NCBI RefSeq assembly: GCF_002994745.2 | Contig: NC_037090.1 | Coordinates: 20,634,001-20,698,000, forward strand | DNA length: 64,000 bases | Direction: 5' to 3' | Source: Rosa chinensis | Taxonomy: Eukaryota > Streptophyta > Magnoliopsida > Rosales > Rosaceae | In this document: positions 37,201 through 48,663 of the stretch, piece by piece | Layout of the letters: each line of letters begins with the position of its first letter | How positions within the stretch are numbered: position 1 is the stretch's first letter | Notes under the pieces: model-generated | Told to the model about the DNA's origin: nothing | Database searches by the model: none | Seen by the model: the letters and a program-made list of their open reading frames with translations, nothing else | Translations under genes and position numbers: made by a program

Positions 37201-40200
37201 CTGAGAAGGGAATCCTTGTGGGATCCAACAATGCCAGTGACATCACATTCCTCATGCTTGCACTAACTTGCAATGCCGCAATTACAAAACTTGGGCAAGC
37301 AAAAGTTTCCTGCCCTCAATTCTTTTCGACAATCCCAGATATAACCGGCAGATTGATGGACATGCTGGTTGATTTTATTCCCATACGCCAGGCTTATCAC
37401 TCCATAAAGGGTATTGGTCTATGCAGAGAGTTCCTTGTTCATTTTGGTCCTCGAGCTGCAGCATGTAGAGTGAAAAATGATGGAGGTTCAGAAGAAGTTG
37501 TTTTCTGGGTGGATCTTGTACAGCGGCAGTTGCAGCGAGCTATAGATAGAGAGAGAATATGGTCAAGACTAACAACATCTGAAAGTATCGAGGTTAGTGC
37601 TTAAGGCTTCCGAATGAGTAACACAGGAACTACTCATAGGCTTGTCAGCCTTCTAAAGGTGGCTTGTTGTTACGGAAGCTAAAAACTAAAGTACTTTCCA
37701 AGCTAATATATGTGAGAATTATCAATGTCTGGTCCATCATCAGTAGATCATTATATTAGTTGTCATGGGAAAGGATACTAGAATTTTTGAGTAGCTGTAA
37801 TTATATCGCTTCTTATATAGTTTGTTATTAGATCTTCATAATAAAAGTGAGAAGAGTAGTCCGCTAGTCCAGTATTATCCTTAAAATAGACAAAATATCA
37901 CTGGTGGAGTAACCAAATTGGCAATTCCTCCCCATGGATTTATTTTATCCACTTTGCACCTCAAACTATCTGAAATACACCAATCTGCCTCCCATTGGTC
38001 AATTCTTAGAAAAGACCAATGGGTACTTTTATTTATAATTGGATATAAGCTGTTGCGGTGCTCTAATATGTTGATGCTGTTCTGAATTAGTGTAGGTATT
38101 GGAGAGGGATTTGGCTATATTTGGATTCTTTATTGCATTGGGTAGAAGTACCCAATCCTATCTATCGGCAAATGGATTTGATGTTTTACATGATCCCCTT
38201 GAAGGCTATGTCAGGTATTTTTTTGATAGATGATACTTAAAGTTCTGATATTGCTTTTCATGATATGGATTTAGTAATTTCAGATTTTGTGCAGGTTCCT
38301 CATTGGGGGCAGCGTCTTATACTATCCTCAGCTATCATCAATAAGTTCTTATCAATTGTATGTAGAGGTCAGCATGTCTTGTCAATACCATCTTGTGGAT
38401 AGGTTTGATGGTGTAATCATGATATTAAAAGATACTTTTATTCCACAGGTAGTCTGTGAAGAGCTGGATTGGCTTCAATTCTATCCTGGTAACTCTGGTA
38501 CGCCTAAACAGTCACATGGGCATAAAAGTAAATGGGAAGGACCTCCCAATGCTGAAGCAATTCCCCAAGTTTTAGATGTATGCTTTCATTGGATGCAGAG
38601 TTTTATCAAATATAGTAAATGGCTGGAGAGCCCTTCTAATGTTAAGGCAGCTAGATTCCTGTCGAGAGGGTATGTGAACTCATCGTACATACTGATTGAA
38701 CTACAAACAGCATTTAAAGTTTTTGAACAATTTTTATTTTTTTATTTTTTTATTTTTTATTTTTTATTTTTTTATCTTTGATGTTTAGGCACAAAAATTT
38801 GATGGATTGTATGGAAGAACAGGGTATATTGAGGTAAGTAAATGGGCTATATATGTTGTGCAGTATATTTAGCAGTATCTCTTCTCATTCCACTTTTAAA
38901 TAGTTTATAGTATTATAGTAAAACTATTATGATTTAGAAAAATTACTAGGACCATAGGATCCCACCTCCCTGCCCTAGTAAGTGCAGTATTAGTTCTAAA
39001 TTTTATTGTATTGATCACAACTTTCACTATTGCTGCTTAATAGTTGGAGATTGCACTTTTTAAAATGTGATGCAGGAATGAAATGATGGAAAGCTATACC
39101 AATAAAACCTTTGAAAGGGTTGGATCTAGACCTTATCAACCAATTGAGAAAGAATTGGACTCCTTTGACAAGGTTGGCTGCTTCCCTTTTATGCTATGTT
39201 ACTTTCAAAGATGCACTATCTTAAGTTCTGTTTACTGAATTTTTAGGCCACAATTTCTCCATATAATTTTTTTAGTTAACTATGTCTAAAAGGTCACAAC
39301 TCACAAGGGGCTCTGCAATCCTGTTTGTGTTGGTTTAGCTATTGTTAATGCTTTCTTCCTTAGTTCTGGGGATTGAAGCTAGACTAGTCACCTTGCTATC
39401 CCACTAAGGACAGCTAGGTTTCGATATTTAAAAGCAGTGAAAGGCGCCTTTTATCTGCATTGATATATTGTTGATTTACAGACTTTGTCTGGTGTTATTT
39501 ACATGATGGTAAAATTTTTGTACATTTTAGTTTTGCTGCTTTCCATTGCAGTGTCCCACTTTACTGATAAGCTACATGATTGGGTTTCTGGATCCACTTG
39601 TGGTCCTACCGATCAGAAACTAAAAAAGAGAGTTCCTTTCTGGTTCCAGTAACCAAGTCTATTCTTTTTATTTGGAACATAGTTAAAGCTCCTGATGATA
39701 TATAGTGGTTTGACTTTTGATGTCAGGCCTTGGAGAGTGTTGACGGTGCTGTAGTAAGACTAGAACAGCTGCTTCAGGATTTGCATGTCTCAAATTCAAA
39801 CTCAGGAAAAGAGCATATAAAAGCTGCTTGTTCTGACCTCGAGAAAATAAGGAAACTTAAAAAAGAGGCTGAATTTCTGGAGGCATCCTTCAGAGCTAAA
39901 GCAGCTTCCCTTCGGCAGGTATCTTTTCATATTCTTATTGGATTGTGCTGAATACTGTGTGCCGGCAATATTTTGACTAGCAAACAACTGATATCCTTTC
40001 ACTGATTATAGTTGATAGTTGGTGAAATTGCAGTTTTCAGTTATTCAGCTTTGCTTATATATAATTTGATTCCAGAGTATAAGCTCATTTTTTCGATTTA
40101 CTTCTTGTTTTGTCATAAGCATATAACTTTCAACTAGTTGTCTTGGACTCTTCTCTTCTTGATGTTGTCAAAAAAGATGTAGGATGACCTATAAAGAGTC

Positions 40201-43108
40201 TCATAATTATGGCACGTGTAATAGAAAAATTAATGATGAAAAAACCTTTTTTTGTGTTGATTTGTTTTGTTTTATTTTTTATTTATTTTTTCAGGTGCAA
40301 CCTGAATTTTATAGTACGTTGTTTAGCTGCCTTCCCTAACTTACCTATTTATCTTTATATGGTGCTTTATTCAGAACAACATGGTGCACTGCAATTGTAA
40401 ACTCTCTGATTGGTGGCTTTGTATCTTAGTCTCATATTGAGATGTTTATTATGCGATGTGATTATTCATTGATGGACTCTGTCAATTCTACTTGTCCTCC
40501 TTATACTTTGTGTGCTCATCTTCCAGGAAGATGATGACAACAATGCCCCTCCTCCTGGTGGCAACCAGAAACAGTTCTTTACAGGGAAAAAAAGGAAGAG
40601 TGCTAATAAAGCCACAGATGGGCCAAATAGGTGAAGGTCCTTTTTACTTTTGATTATTCCATTATGACCGACTATTCTATTTTTTTTCCCTTTTTTTTAA
40701 AAATCATTTTCTTGGGTTTATTGATAAACAAATCTTATTGTAAAATATTGGTTATAGAGCTGCCAGTAGCTATAGCGGATTGTGGAGCTCCTTCATGCGA
40801 CTTCCAACCAGAAAGCCTAATGCTGAGTTGACTGTGGATGAATCTGTATGCCCCATTTTCACTATGAGCTTTGCAGTATTTACTAGATTTTCTTTACTCA
40901 CTATTGCACATCTATCTGTATGCCCCATTTTCACTATGAGCTTTGCAGTATTTACTAGATTTTCTTCACTCACTATTGCACATCTATTTGCCAAATGCAT
41001 TAGCTTTTAACTGGAATTCTTGTATCTCAAAAAGATTGCATTCTGCTTGTTCCAACTTAAATTTTCAACAAATATTATTAACCTGTTTTAATAGGCATTT
41101 GACAATTAGCCATTAGCTATTAGCTTATGTTATTGTCATTTACTCCTGCCGATGTGGATAGAAAAGCTCCTTTCATTTGCTTTTCGCAGCTATGCAACAT
41201 AGCACACAGAAGAGACCATGAGAAAATGTAATTGGCTTTTAGCTGTGCTTCGTCTGAGTATTGAGATTTTTGCCTGTCACTGTTGTCTCACACAATTCAG
41301 GAAGTGTATTATGTATTACAGTTGAAAATTGGAAATCTGTAACTTCTGAAATTAAGTTGATGAAAGTTGCTTTTTGCATGCAGGAAAATGATATTGAAGA
41401 ACTGGAATCAAATAAAATCCAGCGTTTTGAAATTCTAAGGAATGAGCTTATAGAACTAGAAAAAAGGGTGCAAAGGAGCGCTGACCAATCAGAAAATGAG
41501 GAGGTATATCCAGAACTGTATGCACAACTTGGTACCAAGAAATTTGGCTCATATAGATTCCCAACTTTTGGGAACTGTCATTGAAGCACTAAGTGGTTTT
41601 CTGTTCTTATGCCATTGTGCTTTATTGTTAACAGGATGTTAAGCCTGCTGATGATAGTTCTAGGTACCGCAATGATCCTGGAGCTGCTCAACTAGTCAAG
41701 GTTCAGAAGAAAGAGAATATCATCGAAAGGTCATTGGACAAATTAAAAGAAACCAGCACGGTAGGACTATTTTCTTGGCTTCAGTAGGAAAATGGTGGTC
41801 GTTGTCAATTAATACACTTTTGTCAGCCTAAGCTTGGGGCTATAAAATATGGAAAAAACTTCATCTTTTTTTTTTCTTTTCCTATATCATTATCCTTTAT
41901 AATACTGATTTAGCTTTGCTTATTGAGTACTTTTAATACTGATTTAGTTTTTTAAATATTTTGATGGGAAAATCATCCAAAATCGGGGGCCATTTTTCTT
42001 TTTCATTCATTCCCCCCATAAAGAATAAAACATTGTATTAAAAACTAAACTTGAATGTTATCAAACCAAAGAATTTAAAATTTGGATTAAAATGATCTGT
42101 GGGAGCCTCCATCATAATTTGTAGTTCATTATGAGCAGGATGTGTGGCAAGGAACCCAATTGTTGGCTATTGATGTTGGTGCTGCTACGGGTTTGCTTAG
42201 AAGGGTCTTGATTGGAGATGAACTTACTGAAAAAGAGAAAAAAGTTCTTCGAAGAACTATGACTGACGTGGCATCAGTTGTTCCTATCGGTGTCTTAATG
42301 CTTCTTCCTGTGAGATTTCTTCCTCATCGATTTGATCATTGTATTAGCCTGTTATAGGGGAGTTTTATGAAATATATGTTACCTTATTGTGGGACATTGC
42401 TAGTGAATGACTTCTCTAGAGCTGTATCTTTGTTATGGTGGAATAGGTCTAGTGTTAGTTAGAGCAGCTTTAATCACAGTGCAAAATGTAAATGAAAAAG
42501 ATTCTTGTAGCTTGAAAAAAAATTCAAAAAATCCAAAAAGGAATAGATTATTATGCAGGTGAGCTATGCCTTGTTGGTAAGTTATAATTCAAACATTGTA
42601 AGGTCATGGGTTCGAATCTCACCTACATATGTAAGGGTGGGGTGGGCTAAGGGTTTTTATTTTTTTTTTTATTTTTTTTTTAAAGATCATTATGCTAATT
42701 GTGCTACTCTATCAAAAATCATAAGCTAAAGCTATTTAATTTTATACTTTAATCTATAATTACAGTTCACAAAACCAGACCAGGTAGTTCTCTTGGTTGT
42801 TGACCTGTTGGAACTTGACACAGATTTACTTCTTTTCCACAGGTCACTGCTGTTGGACATGCGGCGATGTTAGCTGCTATTCAGAGATATGTACCATCTT
42901 TGGTAAGTTTCTTTGGATCCCAAGAGTCTTTGTCCCATCTCTTCACCACAATTCAAACTTTTGTTTGTTAGGGACCATTAATCTTTTTCTTTTACAGATA
43001 CCGTCAACATATGGATCAGAAAGGTTGGATCTCTTGAGGAAGATTCAGAAAATGAAAATGGAAAGCAGTGAAGACAATTCCAATGAAAGTGTGGAGGAAA
43101 TAGCCTGA
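34225..43108 (+). CDS. LETM1-like protein (18 coding exons, 897 aa)
   Basis: Exons: 34225-34268, 34947-35418, 36008-36099, 36934-37098, 37199-37592, 38096-38214, 38295-38367, 38449-38669, 38789-38833, 39076-39172, 39727-39918, 40527-40630, 40758-40845, 41384-41503, 41635-41760, 42139-42309, 42843-42902, 42998-43108. All introns are GT-AG and the phases join without a stop. The ATG at 34225 is chosen because only it gives the phase needed at exon 2; the ATG at 34250 does not. The product resembles the plant proteins At3g11560/At5g06220. Its C-terminus (about residues 785-890) carries the LETM1-type region: LLAIDVGAATGLLRRVL, TMTDVASVVPIGVLMLLPVT (membrane segment) and AAIQRYVPSLIPSTYGSERL. Charged coiled-coil-like stretches lie near residues 575-640 and 700-745. 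LETM1 proteins act in organelle cation/proton homeostasis; the job of this plant subfamily is less clear. Intron 13 has a tandem duplication and intron 16 a SINE. Confidence 0.92.
40846..40989. repeat. 72-bp tandem duplication starting at a splice donor
   Basis: Two nearly identical 72-bp units starting at 40846 and 40918, each beginning GTATGCCCCATTTTC. The first GT is the donor of intron 13, so the second unit repeats a donor-like site (TCT|GTATGC) 72 bp downstream. One mismatch within the units and one near the junction suggest a recent event. Confidence 0.92.
42557..42683 (+). mobile_element. tRNA-derived SINE in intron 16 of the LETM1-like gene
   Basis: 127 bp with a pol III box B (GGTTCGAATCTC, about 42609) and a weaker box A-like GAGCTATGCC...TTGGTAAG upstream. 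It ends in a long T-rich tail. A 12-bp target duplication, AGATYATTATGC, flanks it at 42545-42556 and 42684-42695 with one mismatch. Short, tRNA-like head, T-rich tail and variable-length duplication are the hallmarks of plant SINEs. Confidence 0.82.
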
Positions 43109-43180
43109 GTAGAACCAATGCTAATTATGTACAGTTGACTCAAAATAAATTTTCAAATTCTTGGTATGACATCTTTTGTT

Positions 43181-45305
43181 TTACTTGGTTCTGAATCCTT
43201 TTGCCTGTAGATTTCCATAAATAAGTTGATTCCATGTGTCAGGCACTCCAGGTAGGCACCAGTGGCTGCAGTCTTGTGGAGCATCCGCTGGAGTCCCTGG
43301 TTCACGATACTTTGAAGGGTGACCATCATACCTGAACTCTGTTAGATAAGTGATGTTTAAGAACTGGACCTTCCAGTTTTCATATTCCATCTGTTTGATT
43401 GCCTCAGATATGTATAGATTATTCACTGGGTCAGGTTCAAGATGAGAACTTTCTGGCTCCGTAAAGGTATCACACAGGCCGCCTTCATTCCATGTGCCAT
43501 TCCTGCAATTTGGCATGTTAAAACCTGTTAGATTCATTAATCATCACTTCCTTTAGGCCATGCTTGGTGGCAACTGTAAGCAAGAGCAAGCCACCAAACT
43601 ACAGTGATAGATTTTTGTTCTTTTGGTATTGGAGAATGTACATGAAGATCTGTCTTCCTACCTATAATATATTAAAGTCAAAAAGCATTTTTTTTGTCAC
43701 TTGCCTGTAATGTACCGGGGAGTAGCTACGGAAGAAAACATGAGTCCTTTGAGGATCTAAATTCTTTAGTACCCAAGCCTTCCAGGTTTTCAACGACCTC
43801 CTGAATGCCTCCATCACATCCATTGTCAAATTCACTTTACCGGCTTCCTCAAAGTAGTGACCTCTGAAACATAGGTAGCTAGTGGTGAACATTTCTTTCC
43901 ATTTATAACTTCAGCCAACAGAAAAATGAGAAATAGGGTATGTTTCTTTGTTGGAGGTCTGGCATATCATGTTGCCAGATTTTCAACGTGGAAAATCGAG
44001 GAACAAAAACATGCCAGCATGAGAACATTCGCCCAACTTTCATCGTACAATAGGGAAGGAATGGTCATACATCCTTACTGTTTTATCCTCGTTCCACCAG
44101 TGCCCTGCACTGAAAATCAGAACATCTGCTCCAACCCAATGTTTGGAAAACCAGTGGAATTGGTCGACCTTAACTGTGATCCTGACTTGGCTTGATGCAT
44201 TTTGTGTTGGGTGCCCTACGACCACAAGGAAGGGTGCCCTGTAATATTCAACTGTGAGGTTGTAGTCCTGGAATCGCATTGATAGAAAACCTGTGTGTTT
44301 TGTAATGGGGTTCCCATTTACTTCATAGATTCTAGACTTGTTGGATACTGCTTCTGCAAGCATGCACAGCAAAGATTCCCACTGGTTCCTTCCGATCGAG
44401 TCGCCAGCAAACACTATTCGTCCATTTCGACTTCTCTCCAAGAAGTCGCTTGCGTTAAACCTGTGATCACAAAAGTCCATTCAGTTTCCTTGATCCAAAT
44501 AGTTACTGATTAAGAGTAGTGATGTATCACTGTGAGAGTTAGAATTTTGCTAATTTTTCCATATATAATATGTGAAAGCTATACTTTTAGCTTTGGCAAC
44601 AGTACTTTTGGCCTTTTTTTGTTTTGTTTTTCCATGAAAAGGTGCTGCAAAAAACAAATGTTTGGACCACAACTACAAGAAAAAGTGTCATGGGTGTTTC
44701 ATGCATATGGCCTCTATCAAAATGGTGGTTAGCAAGATGGTAAGTAAATGCATGTGTTGCTTTTTCTCGATTAGCCAACAGTTTCCTGGTTCCCGAGCTT
44801 TAAACCTGAAATGTATCTGTATGAGATAATACAAGACAAGCATGCATGGAGCATGAGAGCATCTACCGTCATGTAGGAACAATCTTCTGAATACTCCAAC
44901 ACAAACTCACCTCAAAAGATCACAGCCGGCCGGTTGCCATCGCCATTGACGATAATCTTCGTCTTTCCGACCACTCTGGCTGCACCGAAAGCCAGGATCG
45001 AGAAACGGGCAGCTCTCACTGTACAACTGAAGTGCATGATTCTTGTCTCGGACCCATCTTCCATAGGAGTAGTCACAAGTGCCAGAGGATGATGATGATT
45101 TGTGGATGTCTGGTAGGATTTGGGAATATACGGAACCCAAACGAGATATAACATGCGAGTCAAATGGGGTGAAAAGATTGAGAATAGCGATGGAACAGAC
45201 GAGGACACCAAAGAAAGAGAGCGGATAACGAAGGTCTCTTCTGGTAAAAATGGAAAAGGGGAAACCTTGGGGCTTCTGAGATTCATTGGAGGGTTGAAGA
45301 TCCAT
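43181..45305 (-). CDS. Protein trichome birefringence-like, TBL10/TBL11 type (4 exons, 421 aa)
   Basis: Exons on the minus strand: 45305-44911, 44460-44071, 43863-43705, 43502-43181. TBL proteins are Golgi O-acetyltransferases that acetylate cell-wall polysaccharides. Residues 29-46 form a single signal-anchor helix ([17 protein letters not shown]). The TBL (PMR5 N-type) domain starts at Cys77 ([12 protein letters not shown]). The catalytic GDS is at 151-153 ([15 protein letters not shown]). The C-terminal DxxH motif is D392 and H395 in [15 protein letters not shown]. Intron 2 uses a GTATGA donor. Intron 3 uses a GC donor (AG|GCAAGT), the only reading that restores the [11 protein letters not shown] junction. 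I recall TBL10/11 as closest; the acetylated polymer cannot be told from sequence. Convergent with the LETM1-like gene. Confidence 0.92.
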
Positions 45306-45390
45306 TAGAAGAGGATAGAGCGAGAAAACCTTATTCTTTTGAACAAGTCATGAGGATTACTCCAGACAGAGAGACTAATGGCTTTTTGAC

Positions 45391-45400
45391 TTTATATATG
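45391..45400 (-). promoter_or_regulatory. TATA box of the TBL gene
   Basis: On the minus strand CATATATAAA lies about 86 bp upstream of the ATG at 45305, at a normal spacing for a plant promoter with a leader of roughly 55 bp. Confidence 0.6.
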
Positions 45401-45405
45401 GAAAA

Positions 45406-46200
45406 AAATTACTTGAGTGGATTTCCATTACTAAATTACAGGGCACTGACTGTTTCCGTCTTTAAAATATTTGAAATTAATTTCTTGAATGATATTCTTT
45501 AGGCTATTTCCATTCCATGCTAACAGGTTTGGCACGTTTCCGCTCTTCTTAAATTTCCTTTACGTGCAGAGCATGTTGGGACCATATCACTCCTGAATTA
45601 CATTCATTGATATTTGAATTGTGGACGCAGAGTTGTTAAGGATCTAATTGTGGGAATAATTCTTCAGATCTTGATTATCCGATCATCACGATCCACCAAC
45701 CTGGCAAACCTCCATCATCTCCATCTGACTCTCAATTAACCTTTATTTGTTCGATATCTGCTCGTATAAATTCCGAGTTTCACACCATATGAAATACCAT
45801 TTCAATTCTCTTTTGGAGAAGGAGTCGTCATTTTATTCAAAAGTAGACGATATTAAGATCAGAAGGTTGTAGGAATTCTATTTCTTCCCCAATTAAGTCT
45901 ATTCCTTATTTAATACTAGCATTTCTCCCGCAAGTTTTTTTTTAAAATAAAAATAAAAAAAGAAAACAATTATTGCAGACAAAAAAATAATGGGAGTGAA
46001 AAGTAGTTTATGAGTTTTTTTTTTAATAAAAATTTATTTTATAAATGTCATAATTATCCTTGTGATTTAATTAATTCTTAAAGTTTTTAATTTTCTAGGG
46101 CCATTTCTGTCAAAATTTTTAATTTTGGCTAGCAAACCCTATTTTTATAATAATAGTATAGATAATGCTAGTTTGAAATCACATGCTCACATGTGTGTTT
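45406..46200. other. Intergenic sequence upstream of TBL
   Basis: AT-rich DNA with A/T runs after 45930. No gene or element end is recognised. Confidence 0.5.
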
Positions 46201-46203
46201 CTA

Positions 46204-47806
46204 TTAGAAAAAAATACTAAAATTTAAAGAAAAGAAAAGTAAAAAAAACTTTGGAGGATTTTTATTCTTTGCTCCCAGAGGCCTTCCTCTTTTCTTCATT
46301 GTGCCAGAGCTTGTCGGCATCACATCTTTAGGCACTAAAATATTTCCAGGAGCTTCAACCATACCCAATGATTTGGCAGAGAACTTACTTGTAAACATCG
46401 GCAGTTTTTGCTTCTTTGCCTGGATATCTGGCAGCAATGGTTTGAATAATTCCGGCAGCAGAATCTTTAGTTTTTCGGGAGACTTAGAAGGAGAGGGGGG
46501 GAGGTGACGCTTGTCACCCCTACTCTCCTTGCTCCCTTCTTCAATCGGTGCAGCTAGTTTTGTATCTTTAGAAGCCTTTGGGCTATTGCTAGCTTTTGCA
46601 GACCCCACCTCCTTATCAAATTCCATGCCTTCACTTGGAGCGTTAATTTCAGAAGATGGTACCTCCAAGTTTGGAGTTGCAATTACTGCCAACACTAAAG
46701 GTTGGTGCACCTCCTTCTCCTTTCTGTGGAACTTAGGACTCTATCACGCAGTATGATAGGTTTGCGTGCTTTAGAAGCTTCCTTGGTTGGAATAAGGACC
46801 TGCAGATAGATGGCAGAATAGGTGTCTACACACCTTGAAAACGAAAGGTTCCGTCTACAAATGTGTTAGACGGAACCTTTCGTTTTCAAGGTGTGTAGAC
46901 ACCTATTCTGCCATCTATCTGCAGGTCCTTATTCCAACCAAGGAAGCTTCTAAAACGAAAGGTTCCGTCTACAAATGTGTTAGCCGCAAACCCTAGAGAA
47001 GGACCAACCAAATCCTTCCTCTGTTCTCCAATGCTTCGTCCTGTACCTATTGTGGCATGGCTACCAAGCAAAGGGCAATAGTCTCCCTCATGGTAAATCA
47101 AATTGCAATAATCACACTTGCTCACCAAGTTTTCAAAAAAATACGAAATTTCAACCTGAACTCTAGGTGCCAGTTTTAGGGTTTTCTTGAGGAAAAAAGG
47201 CTTCGAAGTATCATGTTTCACATGAACCCTAACCTTACCTGTATTTGCAAAAAGTTTATCATCCAACTCAACATACTTACCAACCACCGAAGCGATACCT
47301 CTGATCATGTCAGGCTCTTCAAACAATGGCGGAATGTTACCAATTCGAACCCAGAAGAAGAGGACATTCAGATCAACCTCTTCAATAGCCTTGATGCCAT
47401 CATACTCCTGAAGCACAACCAGAGCCTGATTAAATCACCATGGTCCACCCTTCAAAACCTTGTTACGGTCCTTGCGCAAATCAAAAGCCAGGATAAAACG
47501 GTTTGGTGCCTGCTCTTGAATCTTGAAATCTTTATCAAGGACCCATACTCGCCGGAAAAATCGTTTCAAATCATTCAAAGTGGCTGGTTTCTTCACTAGA
47601 GGACGAGCCAACAGAAAAGATTGCTTGGCTCGTCGTTGGATTCCAATCGAGGCTCTTGAGACATCTACCACATCACTGCTAGCAAGCGCAAGTGATGCAG
47701 CAAAAGACGAGGTTACAACATCAATGTTGGACATGTTGATGGGTTTGGGATCAATGGAATAGCGACGGAGGTCGCTTTGTTTGTTCGGTTTGGTGGTGGC
47801 ACACAT
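46204..47806 (-). pseudogene. DUF4283 / CCHC zinc-knuckle / AT-hook protein, broken
   Basis: The ATG at 47806 opens a frame with a DUF4283-like domain (FFRRVWVLDKDFKIQEQAP, FDLRKDRNKVLKGGPW). An in-frame TGA at 47435-47437 follows GGPW. The same frame continues with ALVVLQEYDGI, FFWVRIGNIPPLF and a knuckle CDYCNLIYHEGDYC (CX2CX4HX4C, zf-CCHC_4 type). It then runs into an inverted repeat at 46772-46952 that ends the frame. A further open part (46710-46204) is lysine/proline/serine-rich and holds an AT-hook (KKRGRPLGAKNK). Proteins of this layout are often LINE ORF1 products or their derivatives; no reverse transcriptase lies downstream here. Probably a dead LINE-related or orphan gene. Confidence 0.75.
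46772..46952. repeat. Perfect 85-bp inverted repeat with 11-bp loop
   Basis: Arms 46772-46856 and 46868-46952 are exact reverse complements by eye, with the loop ACAAATGTGTT between. Separately, a sequence beginning AAAACGAAAGGTTCCGTCTA is repeated directly at about 46838 and 46952. The structure sits inside the DUF4283 pseudogene and duplicates its own sequence in inverse. Confidence 0.92.
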
Positions 47807-47810
47807 AACG

Positions 47811-48520
47811 ATGCCCTAGGGTTTTTTCTTTAGTATACAATTATTTATTTCTTAAATATAGTATAGATATTATATACAGATGGGATAATCAGTATGCATA
47901 TATGCCTACTGTGCCATTACGATTTATGGTCTTGGTACGTTTTCATTTAGCTGCTGCTCTTTCCCTTTGTTTTCCTGCACGCATCTTGCATGACTATTAT
48001 TTTCTCTTTCAACAACATGGGTGCACGAGTTGCCTTCACGTACATAAGCTAAATTGATTTTCCAATTTTAATTTGTTCCATGGTTATATTATAATCTTAT
48101 TCACTGACATATTGTCAACAAGTCTCGAATCTTGTATTCCTTCAATTCTCAGTAGTCTCAAGGTATGCTATGGTTTCGTTTGAGTTTTGAATTTGAACTT
48201 CTTATCGTCCATTAAACGAATTGGTATAATAATCATACGACATTGAAGACCGATCGATGTTCCAATTGTCAAAATTTGAGCCTACTTTTCAAGTACATAT
48301 GATTTCCACTGAAACATGAGGGTCAAAAAACCTCAGAATGATGGCGATTAAATGATCAAAATTACATGTTTCTTGTTCCAATTACATGAGGATTTAAAAT
48401 TCTTCAACTGATTGTTATATAATCAATATATATCGAAGCCTCTTGTTTCTTGATCCCTGATTAAATGAGGGCTTGAAGTCTTATATATTCATTCTTATGA
48501 TCACATGCATGTACGTGAAC
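47811..48520. other. Intergenic sequence
   Basis: AT-rich, non-coding. No element end is recognised before the CACTA-type terminus at 48525. Confidence 0.5.
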
Positions 48521-48663
48521 CGTTCACTATATATAAGAGAAAATATCAAAAGCGAGGAATTTCACTGTGACAACCCAAAATTTGTCGGAAAAACTTGGCA
48601 AATACGAGAAAATTTCAATTGTTGCACATGATCCCATCAGTGACAACCAATGCTAAAAGTAAC

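Noticed and set aside
40770..41010. Open frames on both strands with internal repeats
   Set aside because: They arise from the 72-bp tandem duplication in an intron; the minus-strand frame has no support.
44069..44079. Alternative donor GTAAGG for TBL intron 2
   Set aside because: It leaves the wrong phase for exon 3; the GTATGA donor eight bases further gives the family-consistent junction.
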